The translations under genes and the position numbers were made by a program. The notes beneath the pieces were generated by a model, which was not told the DNA's origin, searched no databases, and worked only from the letters and a program-made list of their open reading frames with translations. A DNA stretch of 64,000 nucleotides from Methylibium rhizosphaerae (lineage in GTDB: Bacteria; Pseudomonadota; Gammaproteobacteria; Burkholderiales; Burkholderiaceae_C): NCBI RefSeq assembly GCF_006386545.1, contig NZ_SWAR01000004.1, forward strand, positions 310,001-374,000, given 5' to 3'. This document shows, in pieces, positions 8,370-16,119 of the stretch; position 1 is the stretch's first letter; each line of letters begins with the position of its first letter.

Positions 8370-9497
8370 ATGAAATCCATCCTCCTGCTCGGCGGCGGCA
8401 AGATCGGCTCGGTGGTCGGTGACCTGCTGGCCCATGCGACCACGGGCGGCCGGCCCGACTACCAGGTGACGGTGGCCGACCGCTCGGAGGCGCTGCTGGC
8501 CGGGCTGCCCCGGCATCCCCAGCTCAACACCCTGGTGCTCGACGTCAACGATGCGGCGCTGCTGCGCACCGCATTGCGCGGCCGCTTTGCGGTGCTCTCT
8601 GCGCTGCCCTACATGCTGACGCTGCAGGTGGCCCGCGCCGCACGCGAGCTGGGCGTCCACTACCTCGACCTCACCGAGGACGTGGCCGCCACCCGGGGCA
8701 TCCGCGAGCTGGCCGAAGGCGCCGGCACGGCGTTCATCCCGCAATGCGGCCTGGCCCCGGGCTTCATCTCGATCGTGGCGCACGACCTCGCCCGGCGCTT
8801 CGATTCGCTCGACTCGGTGCGCATGCGCGTCGGCGCCCTGCCCGCCTACCCCAGCAACGCGCTGAACTACAACCTGACGTGGAGCACCGAGGGCGTCATC
8901 AACGAATACTGCGAGCCCTGCGAAGCCATCGTCGATGGCCGGCCCACCGAAGTGCCGGCGCTCGAGGAGCGCGAGGAGTTTTCGCTGGACGGCGTGCTGT
9001 ACGAGGCCTTCAACACCTCGGGCGGCCTGGGCACCCTGTGCGAAACCCTCGAGGGCCGGGTTCGCACGCTGAACTACCGCACCATCCGCTACCCCGGCCA
9101 CGCCGCGATCATGAAGGCGCTGCTGAACGACCTGCGCCTGCGCGACCGCCGCGCGCTCCTCAAGGACATCCTCGAGAACGCCGTGCCCGCGACGATGCAG
9201 GACGTGGTGATCGTCTTCGTGACGGTGAGCGGCACCCGCGCGGACGAAAGCGGCCAGCCGCGCTTCCTGCAGGACACCTACGCCCGCAAGATCTACAGCC
9301 ACACGCTGCACGGCACGATGCGCAGCGCCATCCAGATCACCACCGCCTCGAGCCTCGCGGCGATGCTGGACCTGCTCGCGCAGGGCCAGCTGCCGCAGCA
9401 GGGCTTCGTGCGGCAGGAGGAGGTGTCGCTCGACACCTTCCTGGCCAACCGGTTCGGCCAGGTGTACGGCACGCAGGCGCTGGCCCAGGCCGCCTGA
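8370..9497 (+). CDS. Saccharopine dehydrogenase family protein
   Basis: 375 residues. N-terminal Rossmann fold with GGGKIG at 8-13, acidic strand end VADRSEALL near 37-45, and SALPYMLTLQVARAA that resembles lysine ketoglutarate/saccharopine dehydrogenases. The central part has CGLAPGFISIVAHDLA, a hallmark of saccharopine reductase/dehydrogenase-like enzymes. Likely NAD(P)-dependent oxidoreduction of a lysine-derived or related imine; the exact reaction is open. Transcribed away from the AsnC regulator, which probably controls it. The ATG at 8370 lies 136 bp from the regulator gene. Confidence 0.85.
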   Translation: MKSILLLGGGKIGSVVGDLLAHATTGGRPDYQVTVADRSEALLAGLPRHPQLNTLVLDVNDAALLRTALRGRFAVLSALPYMLTLQVARAARELGVHYLDLTEDVAATRGIRELAEGAGTAFIPQCGLAPGFISIVAHDLARRFDSLDSVRMRVGALPAYPSNALNYNLTWSTEGVINEYCEPCEAIVDGRPTEVPALEEREEFSLDGVLYEAFNTSGGLGTLCETLEGRVRTLNYRTIRYPGHAAIMKALLNDLRLRDRRALLKDILENAVPATMQDVVIVFVTVSGTRADESGQPRFLQDTYARKIYSHTLHGTMRSAIQITTASSLAAMLDLLAQGQLPQQGFVRQEEVSLDTFLANRFGQVYGTQALAQAA

Positions 9498-9504
9498 AGC
9501 GGCG

Positions 9505-9906
9505 CTAAGGCGCGGCCGGCTGTGCTTCGTGCCCGGCCGCCGCCGGGGCGCCTTCGGCCGGGCCCGAAGAGGCCTGACCCGCGCCGAAGCCGAGGTCGTG
9601 CAGCAGCGGCCGGGCAAGCTGCCAGAGCGACAAGCCCTGCGCCACCCACCGCACCGGCCGTCGCCAGCCGAACCGCCACAAGGTCCCGATCAGCAGGCAG
9701 GCCGCCGCCGCGAAGGCGATGCGCCGTACCCACGGCGCCCGCACCCAGGCCATGGCCCGTGCCGGCGCCGAATGCATGGCGTCCCCCTGCAGGTCGGCCA
9801 GCGCCGTCTGCACGCGCAGCCGCGACACCGCGAATCGCAGCCGCAGCAGCTCGCGCTTCAACTCCAGGTCGCCGGGCTCGCCGCGAAGGTCAATGGCGTG
9901 GGTCAT
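9505..9906 (-). CDS. YqjK-like small membrane protein
   Basis: 133 residues from ATG MTHAIDLRGEPGDLELKR. The N-terminal half is a charged helix (LKRELLRLRFAVSRLRVQTAL); one hydrophobic segment lies near residues 68-82 (RIAFAAAACLLIGTLW); the tail is Ala/Pro rich. Third gene of a trio ordered DUF883 (yqjD-like), holin-like DUF1469 (yqjE-like) and this one, matching E. coli yqjDEK. Its start overlaps the upstream gene by 17 bp, so translation is coupled. Function unknown; a part in envelope or stationary-phase stress is inferred from context. The N-terminal open frame extending to 10101 is not used. Confidence 0.72.
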   Translation of the reverse strand: MTHAIDLRGEPGDLELKRELLRLRFAVSRLRVQTALADLQGDAMHSAPARAMAWVRAPWVRRIAFAAAACLLIGTLWRFGWRRPVRWVAQGLSLWQLARPLLHDLGFGAGQASSGPAEGAPAAAGHEAQPAAP

Positions 9907-10378
9907 AGGCGGGCTCCCTTGGGGGCTCGGTCGTGACGTGCGGCGGCGGGCCGTCGTGGCCGTTGCGCTGCTGCTGGCCTTCGACCGCTGCAGGCCCCTC
10001 AGCGGCAGCTGCAGGCGGCTCGACCATGGCACGCAGCCACAGCATGTCTTCGCTTGCGACTTCCGCGAGCAGGCTGCGCGGCGTTTCCTGCCGCCAGGCA
10101 TGCCACAGTGCGCCGGCTCCGGCGAACGCAGGCAGCACGAACAACAACCACGCCCATCCGCTGGGCCATGCCTGGTGCCATGCCGACAACACGGCCAGGC
10201 CCACGCCGGCGATCAGCCCGGCATGCAGCAGCAGCAGGCCGGCGGCTGCCCACAAGGCGCGCCGCAGCCAATGGACCTTCCACTCCTGCACGGCCTGGGC
10301 GGCCGCGTCGCCGTAGAGGGCGGCATGCCCGACCACGGCGGCCAGCAACTCCTTCAGCGAGCCGAGGATCTCGCCCAT
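9890..10378 (-). CDS. Phage-holin-family / YqjE-like membrane protein
   Basis: 162 residues. Starts MGEILGSLKELLAAVVGHAALYGD, an amphipathic helix, then two close membrane helices (residues about 40-62 and 70-92) of the holin superfamily III / DUF1469 type, and a polar tail rich in Pro and Glu. Despite the name, chromosomal members are not phage lysis proteins; YqjE of E. coli sits beside YqjD. A CAAGGAG ribosome site precedes the ATG. Middle gene of the three-gene operon, 46 bp after the DUF883 gene and overlapping the YqjK-like gene. Confidence 0.8.
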   Translation of the reverse strand: MGEILGSLKELLAAVVGHAALYGDAAAQAVQEWKVHWLRRALWAAAGLLLLHAGLIAGVGLAVLSAWHQAWPSGWAWLLFVLPAFAGAGALWHAWRQETPRSLLAEVASEDMLWLRAMVEPPAAAAEGPAAVEGQQQRNGHDGPPPHVTTEPPREPAYDPRH

Positions 10379-10424
10379 GCGCGCTCCTTGTGCTTGTTCT
10401 TGGCGGGGTCGAGCGCGGACGGAC

Positions 10425-10874
10425 TCACTGGTCGGTGTGGTGGTTGTGATAGCTGCGCGACAGCAGGATGCCGATCGCGGCGCCGGCCAGCAGCGCCGCC
10501 ACCACCGACTGCAGCGGCCGGTCGCGCACCACGTCGCGGGCCTTCTCGGCGCCGTGCATGGCCTGGTCGCGCGCGCGCAGGCCCACGTCCTGCACCGAGT
10601 GCGTCAGGTTGGAGGCGCGCTCCTTCAGGGTGGCCAGGAGGTCCTTCACCTCGGCCGAGGCCGCAGGGCCGATCTTGCGCACCAGCGCTTCGATGTCGTG
10701 AGCGATCTCGCTCGCCGACACGCGCGTCTGCTCGGCCACGCCCTGGGCGCCGCGGCTGGCGGCGGCAGAAACGTCCTGCATCGTGCTACGGGCCTCGTCG
10801 ACCAGGCCGCGGACGTTGCTGCCGGTGGCAGCCGTGGCGCCATTGCCGGCGGCGGTGGATGTTGTCGGGTTCAT
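10425..10874 (-). CDS. DUF883 family (YqjD/ElaB-like) membrane-anchored protein
   Basis: 149 residues. A long Ala-rich amphipathic, coiled-coil-prone region (residues 20-115) is followed by a glycine-containing C-terminal membrane helix QSVVAALLAGAAIGILLS, the usual DUF883 tail anchor, ending in a His-rich tip. YqjD and ElaB of E. coli are inner-membrane proteins that bind ribosomes in stationary phase; whether this homologue does so is inference. First gene of the yqjD-yqjE-yqjK-like operon. The DUF1328 gene lies 90 bp upstream on the same strand and may be transcribed with it. Confidence 0.85.
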   Translation of the reverse strand: MNPTTSTAAGNGATAATGSNVRGLVDEARSTMQDVSAAASRGAQGVAEQTRVSASEIAHDIEALVRKIGPAASAEVKDLLATLKERASNLTHSVQDVGLRARDQAMHGAEKARDVVRDRPLQSVVAALLAGAAIGILLSRSYHNHHTDQ

Positions 10875-10964
10875 GTGGCACTCCTACCAAGGTTGTTGAG
10901 TAACGACATGCGGGCCGTTGACGATCGGCCCCGCAGGGAAGGCGGCCGTCACCGGCCGCCGCAG

Positions 10965-11129
10965 CTAGCCCTTCTTGATGAGGCTCAGGACGAAGGTCAC
11001 GACGGCCATGACCACGAAGATGAAGAACAGGATCTGAGCGATACCGGCAGCACCGGCGGCAATGCCGCCGAAGCCGAACACGGCGGCGATCAGCGCAATC
11101 ACAAAGAACACAACGGCGTAATGCAGCAT
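10965..11129 (-). CDS. DUF1328 small membrane protein (YtjA-like)
   Basis: 54 residues, nearly all hydrophobic: [19 protein letters not shown] forms the first membrane helix and [18 protein letters not shown] the second, with a Gly/Ala turn between and a C-terminal KKG. This is the complete DUF1328 pattern. CAAGGAG lies 6 bases before the ATG; longer open frames are ignored. Function unknown; widespread in proteobacteria. A sigma-54-like promoter (11196-11211) faces it. Confidence 0.88.
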   Translation of the reverse strand: MLHYAVVFFVIALIAAVFGFGGIAAGAAGIAQILFFIFVVMAVVTFVLSLIKKG

Positions 11130-11195
11130 GGCGAACTCCTTGAAGTCAGCACGGCTCGGTTGGGCCGACAGCATCAATCTAGGCAGATCGCTCAT

Positions 11196-11211
11196 CGCAG
11201 TCCTTAAGCCA
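11196..11211 (-). promoter_or_regulatory. Weak sigma-54-type promoter candidate for DUF1328
   Basis: On the minus strand TGGCTTA-AGGA-CTGCG: GG and GC are 10 bases apart, TGGC is canonical, the -12 element is CTGC. Predicted start near 11185, giving a leader of about 56 bases. Weakest of the set listed in this window. Confidence 0.35.
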
Positions 11212-11245
11212 TTGCCTCAGCCGCGCGTAGTGAGCGGCTGACAGC

Positions 11246-11267
11246 GTTGTCAGCGCCGGCTGACAAC
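11246..11267. promoter_or_regulatory. Inverted repeat, operator candidate
   Basis: GTTGTCAGC-GCCG-GCTGACAAC, perfect 9-bp arms with a 4-bp centre, between the DUF1328 and CsbD genes. A regulator site is likely; the regulator is not known. Confidence 0.5.
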
Positions 11268-11460
11268 CCTGCCTTTGCCTCGCGTGTCAGCGCAAGCCGA
11301 CGCGGCATCGGGAAGCAGCCCGCTCGGGCATCTGCATGCCGTCCGACGCCGCCCGGCTGCGTGGGAGCCTAGGCTTTGTGCGTCAGCGCAGGAGACACCT
11401 TTCGCGAACGCGAAGGGTCGCGCTGCAGACAACTCGTGTCAACGGATGAAAGGATTAACC

Positions 11461-11661
11461 ATGAACTGGGATCGTGTCGAAGGCAACTGGCAGCAGTTCA
11501 AGGGCAAGCTCCGCGAGAAGTGGGGCGAGCTGACCGACGACGACATCGACGTCATCGATGGCCGTCGCGAGCAGCTGCAGGGGAAGATCCAGGAGCGCTA
11601 CGGCAAGCAGCGTGACGAAGCAGAGCGCGACGTCGACGACTGGCTGAAAACCCTGCATTGA
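11461..11661 (+). CDS. CsbD family stress-response protein
   Basis: 66 residues: MNWDRVEGNWQQFKGKLREK is the classic CsbD start, followed by a charged helical region (ELTDDDIDVIDGRREQLQG) and a Trp near the C-terminus (DVDDWLKTLH). The length is the family norm. CsbD proteins are small hydrophilic proteins induced by general stress; the molecular function is unknown. The start is chosen at the ATG after GAAAGGATTAACC; an upstream extension lacks support. The gene ends at a shared bidirectional terminator. Confidence 0.92.
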   Translation: MNWDRVEGNWQQFKGKLREKWGELTDDDIDVIDGRREQLQGKIQERYGKQRDEAERDVDDWLKTLH

Positions 11662-11683
11662 GCGGCTCCACCGCTCCAAAGAA

Positions 11684-11716
11684 AGGAAAGGGCCCTGCGG
11701 GCCCTTTCCTGCTTTC
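11684..11716. terminator. Bidirectional rho-independent terminator
   Basis: AGGAAAGGGCCC-TGC-GGGCCCTTTCCT, a perfect 12-bp stem with a 3-base loop. It lies between the convergent CsbD gene and the sensor kinase gene (stop at 11715) and has T-rich flanks on both strands. Confidence 0.85.
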
Positions 11717-13196
11717 ACCCCAGCAGCGGCGCAGGCTGCTGCGGCTTCGGAGCGTCGGTGGCGGGTTCGCGTGGCGCCACGCCCCACGCCGCCGGCGGGT
11801 TGCCGGCCTGGCCGACCTCCGCGTCGGTGGCGGGAAGTATCACCTCGACCAGCGTCCCGCGGCCGGGCCGGCTGCGGATGCTCAACTGGCCGCGCAGGGC
11901 CAGCGCGCGATGGCGCATGCCGGCCAGGCCATGGGCGCCGCTGCGCACCGCCGTGGCCGGATCGAAGCCCACACCGTCGTCGTGCACGCGCAGCACCGTG
12001 TCGGTCGGCCGCGCATCGAGCTCGATATGGATGTGCTTCGCCTTCGAGTACTTCTCGACGTTGGTGAGCGCCTCCTGCACGATGCGGTACAGCGCAATGC
12101 CGGCCTGCGGATCCACCCGCACGGCCGGGTCGAGCCGCGCCTCGACGTCGAGCCCGCTGCGCTCGGCAAAGTCGTCGGCCAGGTTCTGCAGCGCGGCCAC
12201 CAGGCCCAAGTGGTTCAGGATCGACGGACGCAGGTCCTCGATGATGCGGCGCTTGAGCTGGATCCCCTGGGTGAGCGTGTCGGCCAGCTGCTTGATGCGT
12301 TCCTGGCTGGACGGCGGAGCCTGCTTCAGCTCCATGCGCAGCGCGGTGAGGTCGAGCTTGGCGGCCGTGAGCAATGCGCCCAGCTCGTCATGCAGTTCGC
12401 GGGCGAGCTTGGCACGTTCGTCCTCGCGCACGCGCTGCAGGTGGATGGCCAGCTCGGTGAGGTCGGCGGTGCGGCGCTCCACCTCGCTTTCGAGCTTGGC
12501 GCGCTCCAGCTCGATGAGCTTGGCCTCATGCTCCTTCTCGGCGGCCATGCGGCCGTAGTACTGGGCGTAGTAGAAGAACGTGAGCAGGCTGAGCGCGGTG
12601 GTCACCGCCACGCCCAGGCGCACCCACAGCGCCTGGCGCAGCCACTGGTTGCGGGTGCCTGTGTCCTCGCTGCGCTGGAGCTCGCTCAGATCGGCGACCG
12701 TCTTGCGGATCTGCTCCATGCGCTGGCGGCCGATGTCGGACTCCACCACCGCCCGGGTGGCGTCGATCATGCCGTCGCGCCGCAACCTCACGGTGATGTC
12801 CATTTCAGTGATCTTCGCGTTGACGTTGCGGCCCAGCGCCGAGATCACCTTCACCATTTGCGGGTCGGCGTGGTAGTTGTCGCGCAGTGAATCGAGCAGC
12901 CTGGGGATCGACTCCATCGCCTTGCGGTACGGGTCGAGGTATTTGGCATCGCCGGTCAGCAGGTACCCCCGCGAGCCGGTCTCGGCGTCGACCAGCAACG
13001 TGAGCAGTTGCTGCAGGTTGGCCTTCTGCTTGTCGTTCACCTCCACCGCGGTGAAGCTCTGCTTGAGTTCGCTGTACCCCATCTCCGAGACAGCGAGCAC
13101 CAGCAGCGACACCACGGCGCAGATGAACGCGCCCAGTGACTGCTTGGAGTGGAACAGCGGCAGACGGCGCACGTCGCGGAACAAGCCTTTGATCAT
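11715..13196 (-). CDS. CHASE3 sensor histidine kinase (NarL-partner, HisKA_3 type)
   Basis: 493 residues from ATG MIKGLFRDV. Membrane helix near 20-38, periplasmic CHASE3 domain about 40-185 (ETGSRGYLLTG at 72-82 is typical), second helix about 190-210, coiled coil 215-260, then the HisKA_3 phosphoacceptor RELHDELG with His269, and an HATPase domain with NVEKYSKA, DDGVGFD and GLAGMRHR. The Pro-rich tail is without function. It should autophosphorylate and signal to a LuxR-type regulator; the best candidate is the NarL-like regulator at 14292, transcribed divergently beyond two small genes. The ligand of the CHASE3 domain is unknown. Confidence 0.9.
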   Translation of the reverse strand: MIKGLFRDVRRLPLFHSKQSLGAFICAVVSLLVLAVSEMGYSELKQSFTAVEVNDKQKANLQQLLTLLVDAETGSRGYLLTGDAKYLDPYRKAMESIPRLLDSLRDNYHADPQMVKVISALGRNVNAKITEMDITVRLRRDGMIDATRAVVESDIGRQRMEQIRKTVADLSELQRSEDTGTRNQWLRQALWVRLGVAVTTALSLLTFFYYAQYYGRMAAEKEHEAKLIELERAKLESEVERRTADLTELAIHLQRVREDERAKLARELHDELGALLTAAKLDLTALRMELKQAPPSSQERIKQLADTLTQGIQLKRRIIEDLRPSILNHLGLVAALQNLADDFAERSGLDVEARLDPAVRVDPQAGIALYRIVQEALTNVEKYSKAKHIHIELDARPTDTVLRVHDDGVGFDPATAVRSGAHGLAGMRHRALALRGQLSIRSRPGRGTLVEVILPATDAEVGQAGNPPAAWGVAPREPATDAPKPQQPAPLLG

Positions 13197-13405
13197 CCGG
13201 GGGACTCTCCTCTTCCGGCACCAGGGAGCAGGTGCGGCGGCCACAGTCTGCACCGTGCGCTGCTCCTCTACAAGGCAAATGCCGTGCGTTGTCGGAGTGG
13301 TCTTACAAGAACCCGCCTCCTTCTCTGGCAGCGCCGGACCCTTGCGCTCCCTACAGTTAGCCCACGAGATCGCGAATGCGAAAGGCCACAAGACAAGGAG
13401 TTGCC

Positions 13406-13546
13406 ATGGAACGCTGTCTGGTCCTCTTGCTGACCTGCTTTGCCTTCGGGGCGCTGACAGGCTGCAACACGATCGAAGGCGCGGGCAAGGACGTCGAGAA
13501 GGTCGGGGAGAAGGTCCAGGGCGCCGCCCAGGACGCCAAGAAATAA
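13406..13546 (+). CDS. Entericidin A/B family lipoprotein
   Basis: 46 residues. MERCLVLLLTCFAFGALTGC is a lipoprotein signal with lipobox LTGC, Cys20 being the lipidated residue; the mature part NTIEGAGKDVEKVGEKVQG and the Lys-rich end match entericidins. These are small outer-membrane-associated stress peptides, in E. coli a toxin-antidote-like pair. Only one copy is seen here. AAGGAG lies 6 bases before the ATG. It lies between the sensor kinase and the ferritin-like gene. Confidence 0.88.
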   Translation: MERCLVLLLTCFAFGALTGCNTIEGAGKDVEKVGEKVQGAAQDAKK

Positions 13547-13559
13547 AGAAAGGTTGTGA

Positions 13560-13616
13560 CCGGTCCGGGCCGCAAGCCCTGCGCTCCGCCCCTCCCCCCA
13601 GGGTGGCCCGGACCGG
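13560..13616. repeat. 12-bp perfect inverted repeat between entericidin and ferritin-like genes
   Basis: CCGGTCCGGGCC at 13560-13571 and GGCCCGGACCGG at 13605-13616 are exact reverse complements around a 33-base pyrimidine-rich loop. No T-run follows, so it is an mRNA stem-loop or protein site rather than a standard terminator. It ends 27 bp before the ferritin-like start codon. Confidence 0.55.
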
Positions 13617-13643
13617 CACTCCGCTCCACGACGAGATCAATTC

Positions 13644-14201
13644 ATGAACACCCCCTCTTCAACATTGGCCGTCGAAAAGCCGAGCCAGTTCGTCATGGAC
13701 TTGCAGGCGATACGGGACAGGGCCCGCCGCCATGTCGAAGAAGGTGCCATGACATCCAGCTACCAGGCCGACCGCGAGACGGTGCTGCATCTGCTGAACG
13801 ACGCGCTGGCCACCGAGTGGGTCTGCGTGCTGCGCTACAAGGCGCACTACTTCGTCGCGCAAGGCATCGATGCCGAGGCGGTGAAGGCCGAGTTCAAGCA
13901 GCACGCGCTCGAAGAGGAAGCCCACGCCGACCGGATCGCCGAGCGCATCGTGCAGCTGGGCGGCGTACCGGAGCTGGCGCCCGACGGCCTGGCCAAGCGC
14001 TCGCATGCCGACTACGCGGTGGGGCCGGACCTCAAGACGATGATCAAGGAAGATCTGATCGCCGAGCGCATTGCGATCGAGAGCTACACCGAAATGATCC
14101 GCTACCTGGCCGACCGCGATCCGACCACGCGGCGCATGATGGAAGAGATCCTGGCCCAGGAAGAGGAACACGCCGAGGAGTTGTCGAGCCTGCTGGTTTG
14201 A
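13644..14201 (+). CDS. Ferritin-like / bacterioferritin-related protein
   Basis: 185 residues, all helical. Iron-ligand pattern of a ferritin-like di-iron protein: LATEWVCVLRYKAHY (Glu in helix A), LEEEAHADRIAERI (ExxH in helix B), AERIAIESYTEMI (helix C) and LAQEEEHAEEL (ExxH in helix D). Likely stores iron or detoxifies peroxide in the cytoplasm. It differs from classical Bfr by the N-terminal 35 residues and by lacking a clear haem methionine, so it may be a DUF892/Dps-like relative. It stands between entericidin and the NarL regulator with a terminator just after it. Confidence 0.82.
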   Translation: MNTPSSTLAVEKPSQFVMDLQAIRDRARRHVEEGAMTSSYQADRETVLHLLNDALATEWVCVLRYKAHYFVAQGIDAEAVKAEFKQHALEEEAHADRIAERIVQLGGVPELAPDGLAKRSHADYAVGPDLKTMIKEDLIAERIAIESYTEMIRYLADRDPTTRRMMEEILAQEEEHAEELSSLLV

Positions 14202-14226
14202 CGAGCCCCCTGGGCACACAATCGCG

Positions 14227-14263
14227 GCGGTGCAGCGGGTGATTCCGGGCACCGCTTTTTTCT
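14227..14263 (+). terminator. Rho-independent terminator after the ferritin-like gene
   Basis: GCGGTGC (14227-14233) pairs with GCACCGC (14249-14255) and is followed directly by six T residues and a T-rich stretch. It separates the ferritin-like gene from the response regulator. Confidence 0.7.
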
Positions 14264-14291
14264 TTTTGTTCGTTGTTGAGCGCGCAGCAAG

Positions 14292-14924
14292 ATGATCAAC
14301 GTAGCCATCGCCGACGACCACGGCATCGTGCGAGCCGGCTTCAAGCAGTTCATATCGGCGCAGGTCGACATGCGGGTGGTGGCCGAGGCCGCCAGCGGCC
14401 GCGAGGCGCTCGACCTCGCCCGCAAGCAGGCGTGCGATGTGCTGCTGCTCGACATCTCGATGCCCGACCAGAACGGCATCGACATCCTGCGGGCCATCCG
14501 GCTGGCGCAGCCGGACCTGCCGGTGCTCATGCTTTCGAGCTTCCCGGCCGACAAGTACGCCACCACCATCCTGAAGATGGGCGCCAACGGCTACCTGTCG
14601 AAAGACTGCGAGCCCGACGAGCTGATCGACGCCATTCGCGTGGTGTCGCGCGGGCGCAGCTACATCAGCCCCCAGGTGGGCGAGCTGCTGGCCCGCGGGC
14701 TCAACAAGGTGGGCGATGCGCCGCCGCATGAAGGCCTGTCGGACCGGGAGCTGCAGGTGTTCCTGCGGCTGGCCAAGGGCGAGACGGTGTCGGAGATCGC
14801 CGAGGCGCTGTTCGTGAGCATCAAGACGGTGAGCACCTACCGGGCTCGCGTGCTCGAGAAGCTCAACCTGCGCACCAACAGCGACCTGACCTACTACGCG
14901 CTGCAGCACGGACTCATTCAATAG
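14292..14924 (+). CDS. NarL/LuxR-family response regulator
   Basis: 210 residues. Receiver domain 1-120 with acidic pair Asp8-Asp9, phosphoacceptor Asp54 in LLLDISMPD, and Lys104 in YLSKD. The LuxR-type helix-turn-helix occupies about 145-205 (LSDRELQVFLRLAKGETVSE, then VSIKTVSTYRARVLEKL). It activates or represses transcription once phosphorylated by a HisKA_3 kinase; the CHASE3 kinase at 11715-13196 is the obvious partner. A T-rich leader and a terminator lie just upstream, so it has its own transcript. It is convergent with the lone receiver gene. Confidence 0.9.
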   Translation: MINVAIADDHGIVRAGFKQFISAQVDMRVVAEAASGREALDLARKQACDVLLLDISMPDQNGIDILRAIRLAQPDLPVLMLSSFPADKYATTILKMGANGYLSKDCEPDELIDAIRVVSRGRSYISPQVGELLARGLNKVGDAPPHEGLSDRELQVFLRLAKGETVSEIAEALFVSIKTVSTYRARVLEKLNLRTNSDLTYYALQHGLIQ

Positions 14925-14948
14925 TCCGGTCCGGTCGCCGGCGGTCCT

Positions 14949-15362
14949 TCACTGGGTGGTGTGCTTCGGCTGCTCGGCGATGTAGTCGAGCAGCTCCTCG
15001 ATCTGGGACGACTTGTCGAAGAAGGCGTCGGCACCCAGGCCCAGGCAGATGGCACGAACGCGCGGCGACCCGTGGTTGGTGAGCACCACGCGTCGCGTGC
15101 CGTTCATGCGGGACGCCGGCTGCGACTGCAGCGCCTTCAGGATGCCGAAGCCCGAGCCTTCGCGCAGGTCCAGGTCGATGACGGCCAGGTCGAAGGGTTG
15201 GTCCTGCATCCAGGCCAGCGCATCGAGTTCGCTGTCGTAGCAGGCCACCACGCGGCAGTCGTCCACCGCTTCGATCATGGCAATGAGGCGAGCCCGGATG
15301 GCGAGTGAATCCTCGACCAGCACGACGCGCAAACCTTCTTTAGCAGCTGTCCCGTCCACCAC
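14949..15362 (-). CDS. Single-domain response regulator (CheY-like receiver)
   Basis: About 137 residues. LRVVLVEDS gives the acidic pocket and VIDLDLREGSGFGILKAL the phosphoacceptor (Asp63 in this numbering); VVLTNHGSPRVRAICLGLGADAFFDKS completes the fold with the conserved Thr and Lys. No output domain follows. There is no ATG in a sensible place: the first GTG of VVDGTAAKEG is used here, and other GTG or TTG codons nearby are equally possible, so the start is uncertain. Such receivers act by protein contact, for example in a phosphorelay. It lies convergent to the NarL regulator, suggesting a role in the same signalling cluster. Confidence 0.72.
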   Translation of the reverse strand: MVDGTAAKEGLRVVLVEDSLAIRARLIAMIEAVDDCRVVACYDSELDALAWMQDQPFDLAVIDLDLREGSGFGILKALQSQPASRMNGTRRVVLTNHGSPRVRAICLGLGADAFFDKSSQIEELLDYIAEQPKHTTQ

Positions 15363-15543
15363 ACCGACTCTTTCGCCCAAGGCTCCATCACTCGCCTGAA
15401 TCGTAGATGGCGGGCGAATGCTTGGCGATCGGTGGCCAACGTTGCTTGGTGTCGGATAAGTCCTACAGCAGCTTTTTCCACCTCGTGGCCCGGGCGGGTC
15501 GCGGGTGTCCCGGAAAGTGCGGCTGCGCGTTGCATAGCGGCAC

Positions 15544-16089
15544 TCATCGTGCCCACAGCGACCGCCACCACCGCGCCAGCCGGGCCCAGGCCCCGGCCTC
15601 ACCGGGGGGTTCGGCGCCCCCCGCGTTCGGGGGGGGCCCTGCGTATCGCTCCCGCAACGCCGCGTTGAACGCATCGAAGAAGTCGGCGGCCATCTTCTGT
15701 GCCGCCATGTCCACCAGCCGCGAGCCGACCTGCGCGATCCGCCCGCCCACCTGCGCGTCGGCGTCGTAGTGCAGCACCGTCTCGCGCGGGCCCCTCGGTT
15801 CGAGACGTACCGCGGCCTTGCCCTTGCCGAAGCCGGCGGCGCCGCCCTGCCCTTCGAACTGCAGCGTGTACGACTCGGGCGGCTGCTGGTCGGCCAGCTT
15901 GAGCCGGCCCTTGAAGCGCGCCTTCACCGGCCCGATGGCCGCGGTGAGCGCGAGCGCGTATTCGTCCTGCCCGTCGGGCGTGATCGATTCGCAGCCCGGA
16001 ATGGCGGTCTGCAGCAGCGTGGTGTCGTTGAGCGCGTCCCAGGCCTGTTGCTGTGAGACCGGGAGCACTTGCTGGCTGGTGATCTGCAT
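15544..16089 (-). CDS. coxG: CoxG-type SRPBCC protein (CO dehydrogenase subunit G family)
   Basis: 181 residues. SRPBCC fold typical of CoxG: QQAWDALNDTTLLQTAIPGCES near the N-terminus, IGPVKARFKGRLKLAD in the middle and GGRIAQVGSRLVDMAAQKMA as the C-terminal helix, then a variable tail. In Oligotropha CoxG is needed to place CO dehydrogenase at the membrane. Last gene of the coxSLMDEG-like operon, 30 bp after coxE. Because the large subunit is form II, a different substrate than CO is quite possible, so the symbol denotes homology only. Confidence 0.85.
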   Translation of the reverse strand: MQITSQQVLPVSQQQAWDALNDTTLLQTAIPGCESITPDGQDEYALALTAAIGPVKARFKGRLKLADQQPPESYTLQFEGQGGAAGFGKGKAAVRLEPRGPRETVLHYDADAQVGGRIAQVGSRLVDMAAQKMAADFFDAFNAALRERYAGPPPNAGGAEPPGEAGAWARLARWWRSLWAR

Positions 16090-16119
16090 GGTGGTGTGGG
16101 TTGGAGTGCAGGAGAGTCT

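Larger units (their letters stand above)
11130..11460. other. Divergent regulatory region between DUF1328 and CsbD genes
   Basis: 331 bp with no credible gene. It holds a sigma-54-like element facing DUF1328 (11196-11211), a 9-bp inverted repeat (11246-11267) and three further GTCAGCG copies between 11250 and 11400. CsbD is preceded by GAAAGGAT. Confidence 0.6.

Noticed and set aside
11300-11460. Sigma-54 promoter for CsbD
   Set aside because: GG-N10-GC pairs exist, but the -12 elements read ATGC, GAGC or CCGC; none matches the form seen at the other genes.
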